From: Baekduia alba
Lineage (GTDB): Bacteria > Actinomycetota > Thermoleophilia > Solirubrobacterales > Solirubrobacteraceae
NCBI RefSeq assembly: GCF_028416635.1
Contig: NZ_CP114013.1
Location: forward strand, 248,001 to 312,000
Direction: 5' to 3'
DNA: 64,000 bases
In this document: in pieces, positions 36,847 through 44,600 of the stretch
How positions within the stretch are numbered: the first letter of the stretch is position 1
Layout: the number at the start of each line of letters is the position of its first letter
Translations under genes and position numbers: made by a program
The notes under the pieces: generated by a model
What the model was told of the DNA's origin: nothing
Databases searched by the model: none
What the model saw: the letters and a program-made list of their open reading frames with translations, nothing else

Positions 36847-37458
36847 CTTCGGCGGTCGGCGACACGACGAGCTCATGCGCGCGAGCCATTGTTGGCGGCA
36901 GCGAGATGCGGGGGCGGTCCGTCGGGTTGATGAAGGAGTTGGTGCGCACCGGGCTTGCATCGTCGCGGCGAGACGGTGTCGACGTGGCTAACAAGGTGCG
37001 TCCCGTTCCAATGCGTCTCCTTGATGCAGAAATATCGGAAGGTCATTGATCGTGTCGTCTACCCGCCGCCCGAAGGTCTCGAGGTTCTGGGCGGCGCGGG
37101 AAGCCCGCCGGCATTGGCGAACGCACGAGCGACGTGGGCGCGGTGGGGTTTCGAACCTGCGCGCGTGCCCGACGACGACCCCCGCGGCCGCGACCAGCGC
37201 GACGGCGGGCACGGCGCAGCTTCGCCGCTCCTCGATCACCGATCCACGGCGAGCCTCGCAGGCGCAGCGTCGGCGAAGACCTCACCCGGCGAACGACACG
37301 CGTGATCACGGTGTCGCACAGGACGTCGGCATGCTCGTGGGCCGGCACGCCTCGGCCGCCTCTCGGGCCTCGACCGGACCTGCGGCCGACGGCTGTGAAC
37401 CGGGTGGCGGCAAAGCGGCTCGTGCAGCTCGTCGAGCCGGGGGCGGCCGAGTCTCACA
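36847..37458. other. Island debris without a clear gene
   Basis: Short coherent strings occur but no complete frame. Composition and frame breaks suggest degraded DNA between the oxidoreductase fragment and the HxlR gene. Confidence 0.3.
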
Positions 37459-37872
37459 TCACCTCACGCTGGGAGCCGAGTTGGCGGCCTCGTAGGTCGC
37501 GCGAGCCTTCTCCACCTGCTCCCAGTTGACCGAGGCCCACTCCGCGAGCGTGGCGAAGAGCGGCGCGAGGGTTCGGCCGAGATCGCTGATCTCGTACTCC
37601 ACCCGCGGCGGGATCTCTCTGTGGTACGTGCGTATCACGAGGCCGTCGCGCTCCAGCTGCCGTAGCCGCTCGGTCAAGACCTTCGACGTGATCGTCGAGA
37701 TCTCGCGCTTGAGCTCGACGAACCGCAGGCGGCCACGGGAATTGAGCGTCCAGAGGATCGGCGTGGTCCAGCGGCTGAAGATGATGTCGACCACTGGGTC
37801 GATCGGGCACGCCTGCCTCGGATCGAGGCTCCGCGGGGTGCTCGTGACGGCGTCTTGTCTCATACGGCCCAT
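37459..37872 (-). CDS. HxlR-family transcriptional regulator
   Basis: 137 residues with the HxlR/MarR winged helix: CPIDPVVDIIFSRWTTPILWTLN, RFVELKREISTITSKVLTERLRQLERDGLVIR, and the wing EIPPRVEYEISDLGRTL. One Cys (about residue 22) precedes the domain, as in redox or electrophile-sensing HxlR proteins such as YodB. ATG 37,863 is an alternative start 3 codons in. It is divergent from an NAD(P)-binding gene with a 12-bp palindrome between them, so it probably represses both. It is intact and is likely functional cargo of the island. Confidence 0.88.
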   Translation of the reverse strand: MGRMRQDAVTSTPRSLDPRQACPIDPVVDIIFSRWTTPILWTLNSRGRLRFVELKREISTITSKVLTERLRQLERDGLVIRTYHREIPPRVEYEISDLGRTLAPLFATLAEWASVNWEQVEKARATYEAANSAPSVR

Positions 37873-37895
37873 CCTCGTCAGATAGTCAGTTTCCC

Positions 37896-37907
37896 CTAGG
37901 TACCTAG
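37896..37907. promoter_or_regulatory. 12-bp palindrome, candidate HxlR operator
   Basis: CTAGGTACCTAG is a perfect palindrome in the 150-base divergent gap, 23 bases upstream of the HxlR start and 115 bases before the NmrA-type gene. The AT-rich TAGTATAG next to it resembles a -10 element. The position fits an autoregulatory operator. Confidence 0.55.
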
Positions 37908-38022
37908 TATAGCTTCGATGCTAGCTTCGCTCCCTTCCTGACCAGAGGCATCGCTGTACACGACGAGCGGCACGCTCGTCGGCCGCCCTCATCGGCTGCA
38001 GCGGGCACAGAACGGAGTACGC

Positions 38023-38868
38023 ATGATCGTGGTGACAGGTGCAACCTCGAACGTGGGACGGCCGCTCGTCCAGGCGCTCGTTGACGCGCAAGAGAACGTC
38101 GTGGCAGTGTCACGGCGGCCTCCGGACAGAGATCCGCTGCCGGGCGTGCGGTATGAGCAGGCCGATCTCGCCGACCCCCCCACCCTCGGGCCGGCAGTGA
38201 AGGGAGCTGACGCCCTCTTCCTCCTCGTCCCCGGCGAGCTGCATGCCTCCGGAGAGCTGGCCCGCAACATCCTCGAGGTCGCGCGATCCAGTGGGGTGAA
38301 GCGCGTCGTCCTGCTGTCTTCTCAGGGCGTACGGACGCGGCCGGACTCGATCTCTCATTCGCATCTCGGGACGTTCGAGGCGGCCGTCGCAGAGTCCGGT
38401 CTCGATTGGACGATCCTGCGGCCCGGAGGGTTCGCGTCGAACGCGCTCATGTGGGCTGAGATGATCAGCAGCCAGCGCATGGCCGCCGCGCCCTTCGGCG
38501 ACGTGGGGCTGCCGTCGATCGACCCGGTCGACATCGCCGAGGTCGCGGCCGCGGCACTCATCGGTGGCGCACACGTCGGTCGGACCTACGAGCTCACCGG
38601 CCCGGCACCCATCTCGCCGCGCGAGCGCGTGCAGGCGATCAGCGACGCGCTCGGCGCGCCCGTGCAGTTCGTCGAGCTGAGCCGTGAGGACGCTCGGGAG
38701 CACATGCTGGCGTTCATGCCCGGACCGGTTGTGGATGGCACGCTCTCGATCCTCGGCGAGCCGACCGCCGATGAGCAGGCCGTTAGCCCGGACGTCGAGC
38801 GCATTCTCGCCCGGCCGCCCCGGGCGTTCGCCGAGTGGGCGAAGCGCCACGCGGACGTCTTCGGCTAA
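38023..38868 (+). CDS. NmrA/QorB-like NAD(P)-binding protein
   Basis: 281 residues. The N-terminal MIVVTGATSNVGRPLVQALVDA is a Rossmann GxxGxxG-type NAD(P) site, followed by SRRPP, ADLADPPTL, ADALFLLVPG, KRVVLLSSQGV and WTILRPGGFASNALMW, the order seen in NmrA-like atypical short-chain dehydrogenases and QorB quinone reductases. The Tyr-x-x-x-Lys catalytic pair is not evident, as expected for the NmrA group. It is divergently paired with an HxlR regulator, a common arrangement in quinone or electrophile stress. Enzyme versus redox-sensor role is undecided. Confidence 0.85.
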   Translation: MIVVTGATSNVGRPLVQALVDAQENVVAVSRRPPDRDPLPGVRYEQADLADPPTLGPAVKGADALFLLVPGELHASGELARNILEVARSSGVKRVVLLSSQGVRTRPDSISHSHLGTFEAAVAESGLDWTILRPGGFASNALMWAEMISSQRMAAAPFGDVGLPSIDPVDIAEVAAAALIGGAHVGRTYELTGPAPISPRERVQAISDALGAPVQFVELSREDAREHMLAFMPGPVVDGTLSILGEPTADEQAVSPDVERILARPPRAFAEWAKRHADVFG

Positions 38869-39020
38869 CCACCGCCGGCTGATCGGGTGTCGCAGCCGTA
38901 CCGCTCGATGGTACGGCTGCGCATCCCGGTCTACATGGGCGCGGTGGCCTGGCCCAAGGCTCGCGACGGCGGACGGGCCACCCGACTTGGGGTTTTGGGA
39001 CACGAAGGTCTGAGCTCGAT

Positions 39021-39281
39021 TCACGAGAGCGTCTGGAACGGGCGGAGTGGCGCTACTCGATCGGCGTGCCCAACATCAAGACCGTGGTTGGGGATGTTGG
39101 GGTACTCGGTCTTGCTGAAGTCGATCGGCTGAACACGCCCAGTGGCGACGCACGATTTCTTCTTCGGCTTGGTCGTCGGAGTGGGCGCCGATCCACCCCC
39201 ACTCGGCAGTCTGGTGGCGGTCTGCTCCGAGCTTGCGGCCAAGCTGCCGTCTGGGTCGTTGCGCAACGAACCGCACATCAC
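39021..39281 (-). pseudogene. Possible fragment of a secreted nuclease-like protein
   Basis: The frame reads SLRNDPDGSLAASSEQTATRLPSGGGSAPTPTTKPKKKSC, then GRVQPIDFSKTEYPNIPNHGLDVGHADRVAPLRPF. The Thr/Pro/Lys linker followed by C...PIDFSKTEYPNI resembles the linker-plus-first-strand of secreted NucA/NucB-type or HNH-like nuclease domains, but the rest is absent. It is a low-confidence remnant near the right end of the island. Confidence 0.25.
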
Positions 39282-39592
39282 GAAGGTTGCCCGCCGGCTC
39301 GCGGCGCCGAGAGCGCGGGTGCCGAGCGCCCAGCAGCTGACGAGCTCGATTCCGGTCGCCGACGCGTCAGATCGACGACATCGGCCGGTCGCTACGCCTG
39401 GCCATTGGGGCTCGCCGTGCGCCGTCGCTTGCCGCGTCTGACGCCCTGGAAACTGGCAATCGTATGCCGGACGATGGTTGGCGTCGTTAGCGTGGCGGGG
39501 GCTGAGTGTCGACCGCTCGGCGCGACGGTTGCACGACTTTTTGGTGACGACAGCGTTGTAATGGCTGTGCGCCGGCGTCGCGACCGGGGAAC

Positions 39593-39625
39593 GAGGTCGT
39601 CGGTTCGATCCCGTCTGGCTCCATC
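39593..39625. repeat. Right att repeat of the tRNA-Ala(TGC) element
   Basis: It is an exact 33-base copy of 34,947-34,979. Only the 3' part of the tRNA is present, so it is not a gene. Together with the left repeat it delimits an island of about 4.6 kb. Confidence 0.85.
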
Positions 39626-39629
39626 GTCA

Positions 39630-39657
39630 CGAAAGCCCTGCGCTATCGGGGGTTTCG
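39630..39657 (+). terminator. Displaced terminator of tRNA-Ala(TGC)
   Basis: CGAAAGCCC...GGGGGTTTCG forms a short GC stem with a T-run immediately after the right att repeat. Similar hairpins follow tRNA-Ala(CGC) and its att scars. It is therefore likely the original tRNA terminator, pushed 4.6 kb away by the insertion. Confidence 0.6.
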
Positions 39658-39816
39658 TCGTTCCGGAGGTCGTGCGGAGCCGCCCGCAGCGGGCATCAGC
39701 CCCCGTCCGGTGCCCGAGGCGACTGCACCATGGCCGAGCTTAGATGTGCCGGCAGCAGCGCCGGTTGTGCAGCGACCCCGCGATGAGTTCCGGCGCCCCG
39801 CCTCGTCCTAGCCCAC

Positions 39817-40032
39817 ATGAACGACCGCAAGACCAAGGGCCCCGCCTCCTACTTCCCCTCCATCGAGGCCAGGTACGGCAGGTCGATCGCCGAGTGGCAG
39901 GGCCTCCTGCGCGCGACCGGCCTGACCAAGCACATGGAGTTGGTCGCCTGGCTCAAGCAGGAGCATGGCATGGGCCACGGGCATGCCAACGCGCTGGTCG
40001 CCGACCTCCGCGCGCAGCAGGCCGCGGCGTAG
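39817..40032 (+). CDS. DUF4287 protein
   Basis: 71 residues: MNDRKTKGPASYFPSIEARYGRSIAEWQGLLRATGLTKHMELVAWLKQEHGMGHGHANALVADLRA. This is a clear match to the short DUF4287 domain (S-Y-F-P-S-I-E-x-x-Y-G-R...W, then KHMEL...HGMGHGHANALV). It is a cytoplasmic helical protein of unknown role. Its stop abuts the stop of the convergent acetyltransferase gene. Confidence 0.88.
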   Translation: MNDRKTKGPASYFPSIEARYGRSIAEWQGLLRATGLTKHMELVAWLKQEHGMGHGHANALVADLRAQQAAA

Positions 40033-40569
40033 TCACCACACACCCCCTTCGCGCCAGTCCGCCATCAGCGGCCGGTCGAGCGTCAGCTCGGCCCCATCGG
40101 CGAGCGTGAGCACGTAGATCGCGCCGTCCTCGTCCGCTGTCCGGACCACGCCGTCGGGCGTCAACGCCCACGACGGCCCGCGCCACCGACGCCACCCGCG
40201 CCTGACGTAGAACGGGACGGCGGCGTCGGTGGCGCCCAGCGCGCCCAAGTCATAGGCGTTGCGGATGACGTCCTCGACGGCGTCCATCAGCGCCGCGCCG
40301 ACGCCGCGGCGCCGCACCTCCGCCCGGACGCCGACCGCCTCGACGTACCCCGCGCGCAGCGCGTGGCCCTGGTGGATCAGCCGGCGCTGGATCACCGACG
40401 CATGGCCGACGACATCACCGTCGACCCACGCCAGCGCGTGCACGCCGCCCAGCGCGTGCTCCCAGTCGCTGTCGTCCAGCTCGCCCGCGAAGACGTCGTC
40501 GAGCAGCGATCGCGCCGCCCGCAGCTCGCCCTCGTCCAGCTCCGCGGTGTGCGCGACCCGGAGCTCCAC
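40033..40569 (-). CDS. aac(2'): AAC(2')-I-like aminoglycoside 2'-N-acetyltransferase
   Basis: 178 residues aligning end to end, from memory, with mycobacterial AAC(2')-I enzymes: VHTAELD-like start (RVAHTAELDEGEL), DVFAGELDDSDWEHALGGVHAL, GHASVIQRRLIHQGHALRAGYVEAVGVR, the acetyl-CoA loop RRRGVGAALMDAVEDV, YDLGALGATDAAVPFYVRRGW, and the terminal DWREGGVW. It belongs to the GNAT superfamily and probably transfers acetyl from CoA to 2'-amino groups of aminoglycosides or to a cell-envelope amine. It sits 3 bases downstream of a truncated-haemoglobin gene. Resistance is not proven by sequence. Confidence 0.8.
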   Translation of the reverse strand: MELRVAHTAELDEGELRAARSLLDDVFAGELDDSDWEHALGGVHALAWVDGDVVGHASVIQRRLIHQGHALRAGYVEAVGVRAEVRRRGVGAALMDAVEDVIRNAYDLGALGATDAAVPFYVRRGWRRWRGPSWALTPDGVVRTADEDGAIYVLTLADGAELTLDRPLMADWREGGVW

Positions 40570-40572
40570 GCC

Positions 40573-41055
40573 TCAGTCCCGTGTGGCGTCGCCGTGCCGG
40601 GTGATCGACAGCGCCACCGGCAGCCCGCCGGTCCCGTCGAGCTCCTCGGCGACGACCTCGCCGTCGGCCGGCAGCGTCGCCAGCCGGCGCGAGAACGCCT
40701 TCGCCACGCGCTGCGCGTGCGCCTTGGCCTCCTCGGCGCGCGCGCCGACGAACAGCTCGTCGACCGTCGCCGTCCACAGCGCCAGCCAGCGCTCGAAGTG
40801 CGGGCCGCGCAGCCCAGCCTTGCGATGCAGCGACACGTGCGGGGCGAAGGCGCCGCCGCCGTAGGTGCGCGTGCCGAGCAGCATCGTCTCCCAGAACGAC
40901 GTGATCGTCGGGACGTGCTCCTCGAGGTCCAGCTTCGCCACGTCGGTGAACAGGAACCCGATCATCGGATCGACCATGGCCTTGGCGTAGAAGGCGCGCA
41001 CGAGCCGCTCGCAGTCGGCTCGGGTGTGGATGTCGCGCGGGTCGTTCGGCAGCAC
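40573..41055 (-). CDS. Group III truncated haemoglobin
   Basis: 160 residues. The opening NDPRDIHTRADCERLVRAFYAKAMVDPMIGFLFTDVAKLDLEEHVPTITSFWETMLLGTRTYGGGAF, then HVSLHRKAGLRGPHFERWLALWTATVDELF, matches group III (P-type) truncated globins. The proximal His is in the HFERWLALW segment, and the distal-region residues Phe-Tyr and Trp are in place. It lacks the Gly-Gly motifs of groups I and II, as expected. It probably binds O2 or NO in the cytoplasm. The ~30-residue C-terminal tail is unusual. It forms an apparent operon with the acetyltransferase. Confidence 0.85.
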   Translation of the reverse strand: MLPNDPRDIHTRADCERLVRAFYAKAMVDPMIGFLFTDVAKLDLEEHVPTITSFWETMLLGTRTYGGGAFAPHVSLHRKAGLRGPHFERWLALWTATVDELFVGARAEEAKAHAQRVAKAFSRRLATLPADGEVVAEELDGTGGLPVALSITRHGDATRD

Positions 41056-41180
41056 GGACCTCAGCGTAAGGGGTCGGCCTTTCGACCTGAGCTTCCAGCC
41101 CCTCCGCCTAAGGCCGCGGACTCCCGGACCAGCACCGTTCGCCCGATGTGCGAAGGCCCCCTCAGGCGCAAGATGTACGT

Positions 41181-41489
41181 ATGACCTTCTCCGCCACCAT
41201 CGCCCTCCAGCACGCGACGTCCGAGCACGACGGCGCCCTTCGCGAGCTCGCCCAGCTCGACTCCGCGCGCACGGTGAGCCGCCCCGCGCTGATGGCCGTC
41301 GTGGACGGCCGCCTCGTGGCCGCCATCGACCTGCACAGCGAGCGCGTCGTCGCCGACCCGTTCGCCGACACCGAGGACGCCGTCAAGCTCCTGCGCCTCC
41401 GCGCCGCCGAGCTGCGCGGCCACGGCACCCGCCGGCGCGCGCGCCGCCGCCTGCCGAGCCTCGGCCTGCGCCCGCGCGTCGCCGTCTAG
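41181..41489 (+). CDS. Conserved hypothetical small protein
   Basis: 102 residues from ATG 41,181, the first start after a stretch without coding character: MTFSATIALQHATSEHDGALRELAQLDSARTVSRPALMAVVDGRLVAAIDLHSERVVADPFADTEDAVKLLRLRAAELRG, then an Arg-rich tail. The two-strand/helix layout resembles half of a GNAT-like or DUF fold in Solirubrobacterales. The end overlaps the convergent 59-residue gene by 4 bases. Function unknown. Confidence 0.65.
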   Translation: MTFSATIALQHATSEHDGALRELAQLDSARTVSRPALMAVVDGRLVAAIDLHSERVVADPFADTEDAVKLLRLRAAELRGHGTRRRARRRLPSLGLRPRVAV

Positions 41490-41665
41490 TCGTTCGCGTG
41501 CGCGAGCCGCTCGGCGGCGCCGGCGGCCTCGCGCTGAAGCTCCGCGAGCCGCCGGACGTCGCCGCGGCCCGCGTAGAGCTTCTGCTGGTAGAGCGCGACG
41601 CGGGTGGCGGTGTGCGTCGCGTCGGCCTGCAACTCGGCCAGCGGCGTCTTGCGTGCGCCGGCCAT
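41486..41665 (-). CDS. Small helical protein, 59 residues
   Basis: ATG 41,665 to TAG at 41,486-41,488 gives MAGARKTPLAELQADATHTATRVALYQQKLYAGRGDVRRLAELQREAAGAAERLAHAND. It is a pure heptad-like helix rich in Leu, Ala and Arg. It begins 10 bases after the stop of the 60-residue gene upstream and has similar composition, so the two may be co-expressed coiled-coil partners. Unknown function. Confidence 0.5.
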   Translation of the reverse strand: MAGARKTPLAELQADATHTATRVALYQQKLYAGRGDVRRLAELQREAAGAAERLAHAND

Positions 41666-41675
41666 GGCCGTGGCC

Positions 41676-41858
41676 CTAGACGGCCGTCGCGGCGGCGCGG
41701 CGCGCGCGCTCGGCGAGGACGTCGCGCTGGTCGCCCAGCTCGGCCTGCCGGCGCAGCAGCGCCATTCGCTGCGGGCCGTTCAGCTTCGGGGACTCCAGCC
41801 GCGTCGCAACGGTCTCCAGCTGGCGAAGGATCTGGATACGGGTGGCGACGTTGGTCAT
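41676..41858 (-). CDS. Small helical protein, 60 residues
   Basis: MTNVATRIQILRQLETVATRLESPKLNGPQRMALLRRQAELGDQRDVLAERARRAAATAV: two predicted helices separated by SPKLNGPQ, with no Cys or membrane segment. A GGAGGGATG context (GAGGGATGACC) supports the start. It is followed directly by the 59-residue helical gene on the same strand. Unknown function. Confidence 0.55.
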   Translation of the reverse strand: MTNVATRIQILRQLETVATRLESPKLNGPQRMALLRRQAELGDQRDVLAERARRAAATAV

Positions 41859-41867
41859 CCCTCCAGC

Positions 41868-42218
41868 TTAGACCTCACACGTAACCGCGGGGGCCGATGC
41901 CTGGCAGGCATGGCCGAGCGCGAACAGGAGCCGCTCGCCCCGTTCGGCGATCTCCTCGTGCTCGTCGAAGACGAAGACGAGCCGGTGCTCGCGGCAGAAG
42001 TCCAGCGGAACGCCGGAGAACGCGCGCATCCTGCGCCCGATCTCGTAGCCCGACATCCCCGTGCCCTGCACGTCGATCAGCAGGCGGGCCGGTCCGCGGC
42101 GCGTCGCATGGACATCGTCGAGGACGGCCAGGCCCGGAAGCCGGGAGATGCGGGTGCGCAGGAGGGCGAGCGAGGCGGCGCGGCCGCCGATCGAGAAGCG
42201 CTCGGTCGTCGTCATCAT
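41868..42218 (-). CDS. Short protein resembling part of an Orn/Lys/Arg decarboxylase
   Basis: 116 residues. The central part, GLAVLDDVHATRRGPARLLIDVQGTGMSGYEIGRRMRAFSGVPLDFCREHRLVFVF, recalls the segment after the PLP domain of fold-type I basic amino-acid decarboxylases (LxIDVxGTGxSGYExxxxLRxxxGIxxE). No PLP-lysine domain is present, so it is either a stand-alone paralogous domain or a relic. The frame is intact with a good start (MMTTTERFSIGG). Role unknown. Confidence 0.45.
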   Translation of the reverse strand: MMTTTERFSIGGRAASLALLRTRISRLPGLAVLDDVHATRRGPARLLIDVQGTGMSGYEIGRRMRAFSGVPLDFCREHRLVFVFDEHEEIAERGERLLFALGHACQASAPAVTCEV

Positions 42219-42324
42219 GCCGCCAGGGCGTGACGCGACGGCGAACGATGGACGTCGTGGAGTGAACGCCGTTCGTTGAACCTCACCAACGCTGCGCCGA
42301 CGCCACCCGGACGGGTGGGAGCGC

Positions 42325-43545
42325 TCAGGTCAGCGCCGCCGCGCGGCCCTCGAGGTAGCGCTGCTCCGGCAGGCTGGTCGTCCTCCGCGCGGCGGCGAGG
42401 TACGCGGCGCGCGCCTCCGCCACGTCGCCTGCGCGCTCCAGCAGATGGGCCCGGACCGCGCCGAGGCGGTGCGACTCCGCCAGGCGCTCGTCGAGGTCGG
42501 CGAGCAGCGCCAGCCCCGCGCGCGGCCCGTCGAGCTCCGCGACCGCGACCGCGTGGTTGAGCGACACCATGGGGTTGCCGGGCGTGACCCGCGCCAGCAG
42601 CCGGTAGAGCGCGACGATCTGGCGCCAGTCGGTCTGGTCGGCCGTGGCCGCCTCGGCGTGGACGGCCGCGATCGCGGCCTGCAGCTGGTAGGGGCCGAGC
42701 GGCGCGCCGGCCAGCGCGCCGGCGATCAGGCCCAGCCCTTCGGCGATCTCCTCCGCGCGCCACGCCGACCGGTCCTGCTCGGCGAGCGGCACCAGCGCGC
42801 CGTCCGCGTCGGTCCGCGCCGGCCGGCGCGCGTCGGTCAGCAGCATCAACGCCAGCAGCCCCTGGGCCTCGCCGTCGTCGGGCAGGTGCGCGCACAGCAG
42901 CCGCGTCAGCCGGATCGCCTCGCCGGTCAGCTCGGCGCGCGCGAGCTCCGCGCCCGACGTCGCGGTGTAGCCCTCGTTGAACATCACATACAGCGCGTGG
43001 AGCACGACGCGCATCCGCTCGGCGCGCTCGGCTCCGTCCTCCGGCAGCGCGAAGCGCCCGCCCCGTGCACGGATCGTCGCCTTCGCGCGGCTGATGCGCT
43101 GGGCCATCGTCGCCTCGGGGACCAGGAACGCGCTGGCGATCTCCGCGGTCGTCAGCCCGCCGACGGCGCGCAGCGTCAGCGCCAGCTGCGACGGCGCCGA
43201 CAGCTCCGGATGGCAGCACAACACCAACAACGTGAGCGTGTCGTCCTCGTCGGCGACCGCCACGCCGGACACGCGCTCCTCGGCGACCACGACGCGCTCC
43301 TCGCGCTCGCGCCGCGCGCTCTCGGCCCGCCACGCGTCGGTCAGCCGCCGGGTCGCCACGGTGACCAGCCATGCGGACGGCCCGTCCGGGATGCCTTCGG
43401 CGGGCCACTGCGTCGCAGCGGCCAGCAGCGCCTCCTGGACGGCGTCCTCGCACGCGTCGAACTGGCCGTGGCGGCGGACGAGCGTGCCGAGGACCCGCGG
43501 CGCGAGCGCGCGCAGCAGGTCCTCGACGGCGGCGGGGGCGCTCAC
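42325..43545 (-). CDS. ECF42-type RNA polymerase sigma factor
   Basis: 406 residues from GTG 43,545, whose first bases overlap the TGA of the upstream YCII gene. Sigma region 2 is LVRRHGQFDACEDAVQEALLAAATQWP...PSAWLVTVATRRLTDAWRAE and region 4 is ALTLRAVGGLTTAEIASAFLVPEATMAQRISRAKATI. The extra ~200-residue C-terminus (YVMFNEGYTATSG, LLALMLLTDARRPAR, NHAVAVAELDGPRAGLALL) is the helical extension of the ECF42 group, which works without a membrane anti-sigma factor. It is thought to be controlled through this domain and linked to DGPF proteins. Confidence 0.92.
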   Translation of the reverse strand: MSAPAAVEDLLRALAPRVLGTLVRRHGQFDACEDAVQEALLAAATQWPAEGIPDGPSAWLVTVATRRLTDAWRAESARREREERVVVAEERVSGVAVADEDDTLTLLVLCCHPELSAPSQLALTLRAVGGLTTAEIASAFLVPEATMAQRISRAKATIRARGGRFALPEDGAERAERMRVVLHALYVMFNEGYTATSGAELARAELTGEAIRLTRLLCAHLPDDGEAQGLLALMLLTDARRPARTDADGALVPLAEQDRSAWRAEEIAEGLGLIAGALAGAPLGPYQLQAAIAAVHAEAATADQTDWRQIVALYRLLARVTPGNPMVSLNHAVAVAELDGPRAGLALLADLDERLAESHRLGAVRAHLLERAGDVAEARAAYLAAARRTTSLPEQRYLEGRAAALT

Positions 43546-43904
43546 ATCTCCGCGCCGTCGTGGGTCATCAGCGGCCGGACCTCCAGCGGTGTGAACCGCG
43601 CGCTCGGCCAGCGCCGGGCGATCTCCGCCGCGCGGTCGAAGCTCTCGCACTCGACCATGAGGTAGCCGCCGAAGTGCTCCTTGGCCTCGGCCAGCGGACC
43701 GTCGGTGATCGCCGGGACGCCTTCGACCAGCCTGATGGCCTTGCTCTGGCTGGGGTCGGCGAGCGCCTCGCCGCCGATCAGCTCGCCGGACTCGGTCAGC
43801 TCGGCCATGATGGCGTCGACCTCGGCCATCAGCTCCTTGCCGTCGGGGCCGGAGAAGTGCTCGCGCGTCTGGGCGTTGTCGTAGATCATGATCATGTACT
43901 TCAT
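43542..43904 (-). CDS. DGPF/YCII-domain protein, partner of the ECF42 sigma factor
   Basis: 120 residues: MKYMIMIYDNAQTREHFSGPDGKELMAEVDAIMAELTESGELIGGEALADPSQSKAIRL, followed by TDGPLAEAKEHFGGYLMVEC, the characteristic D-G-P-(F/L) motif of the DGPF family within the YCII fold. An AGGAGG site is 7 bases upstream of the ATG. The stop overlaps the sigma-factor GTG, a conserved operon seen with ECF42 genes. It is a small cytoplasmic dimer-type protein of unknown biochemistry. Confidence 0.92.
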   Translation of the reverse strand: MKYMIMIYDNAQTREHFSGPDGKELMAEVDAIMAELTESGELIGGEALADPSQSKAIRLVEGVPAITDGPLAEAKEHFGGYLMVECESFDRAAEIARRWPSARFTPLEVRPLMTHDGAEM

Positions 43905-43995
43905 GGGGTATCCCTCCTGAGGGACGTTCGTTTGACCCCTGGTCGGAGCCGCCGCGCCGTTCTCGACATCCCTTCGGCAAGCTACCGTCCGGCGC

Positions 43996-44595
43996 ATGGC
44001 CGACACGCTGGACGTCCCGGAGATCCCGCACACCGAGAACGTCGCGCTGGACCCGGCGAAGACCGCGCTGGTCGTCGTTGACATGCAGAACGACTTCGTG
44101 GCCGACGACGGCTCGCTCCAGGTCCCGGACGCGCGCGCGACCGTGCCCGTCATCGCCGCGCTGGTGGCGCGCTTCCGCGCCGCGGGCGCCCGGATCGTCT
44201 TCACGCAGGACACGCACCGCGCCGGCGACCCGGAGTTCGCGATCTGGCCGGTGCACGCCGTCGAGGGCACGGCCGGGTGGGCGATCGTCGAGGAGCTGAC
44301 GCCGCTGCCCGAGGACACCGTGATCCGCAAGCCGCGCTACGACGCGTTCTACGGCACCGCGCTGGACCACCTGCTGCGCCAGTGGGGCGTCAGCACGCTC
44401 GTCATCTGCGGCACGGTCGCGAACATCTGCGTGCACTACACGGCGTCGTCGGCCGCGCTGCGCTGGTACGGCGTCGTGATCCCGCGCGACGCGGTCTCCG
44501 CGCTGGACCCGTTCGACCTCGCGGCGTCGCTGCGCCAGACGACGTCGCTGCTCGCCGGCCGCGTCACCACGGCCGGCGGCATCGACGTGGCGTAG
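43996..44595 (+). CDS. Isochorismatase-family cysteine hydrolase
   Basis: 199 residues with the complete Asp-Lys-Cys triad: ALVVVDMQNDFVADDG, RKPRYDAFYGT and the Cys in LVICGTVANICVHYTASSAAL, preceded by the usual cis-peptide GTVAN. Length and order match nicotinamidase/isochorismatase-like amidohydrolases such as ureidoacrylate or N-carbamoylsarcosine amidases. The exact substrate cannot be read from sequence. It is separated by 91 bases from the divergent DGPF gene and its stop is 6 bases from the convergent acyl-CoA dehydrogenase end. Confidence 0.88.
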   Translation: MADTLDVPEIPHTENVALDPAKTALVVVDMQNDFVADDGSLQVPDARATVPVIAALVARFRAAGARIVFTQDTHRAGDPEFAIWPVHAVEGTAGWAIVEELTPLPEDTVIRKPRYDAFYGTALDHLLRQWGVSTLVICGTVANICVHYTASSAALRWYGVVIPRDAVSALDPFDLAASLRQTTSLLAGRVTTAGGIDVA

Positions 44596-44600
44596 GCGTT

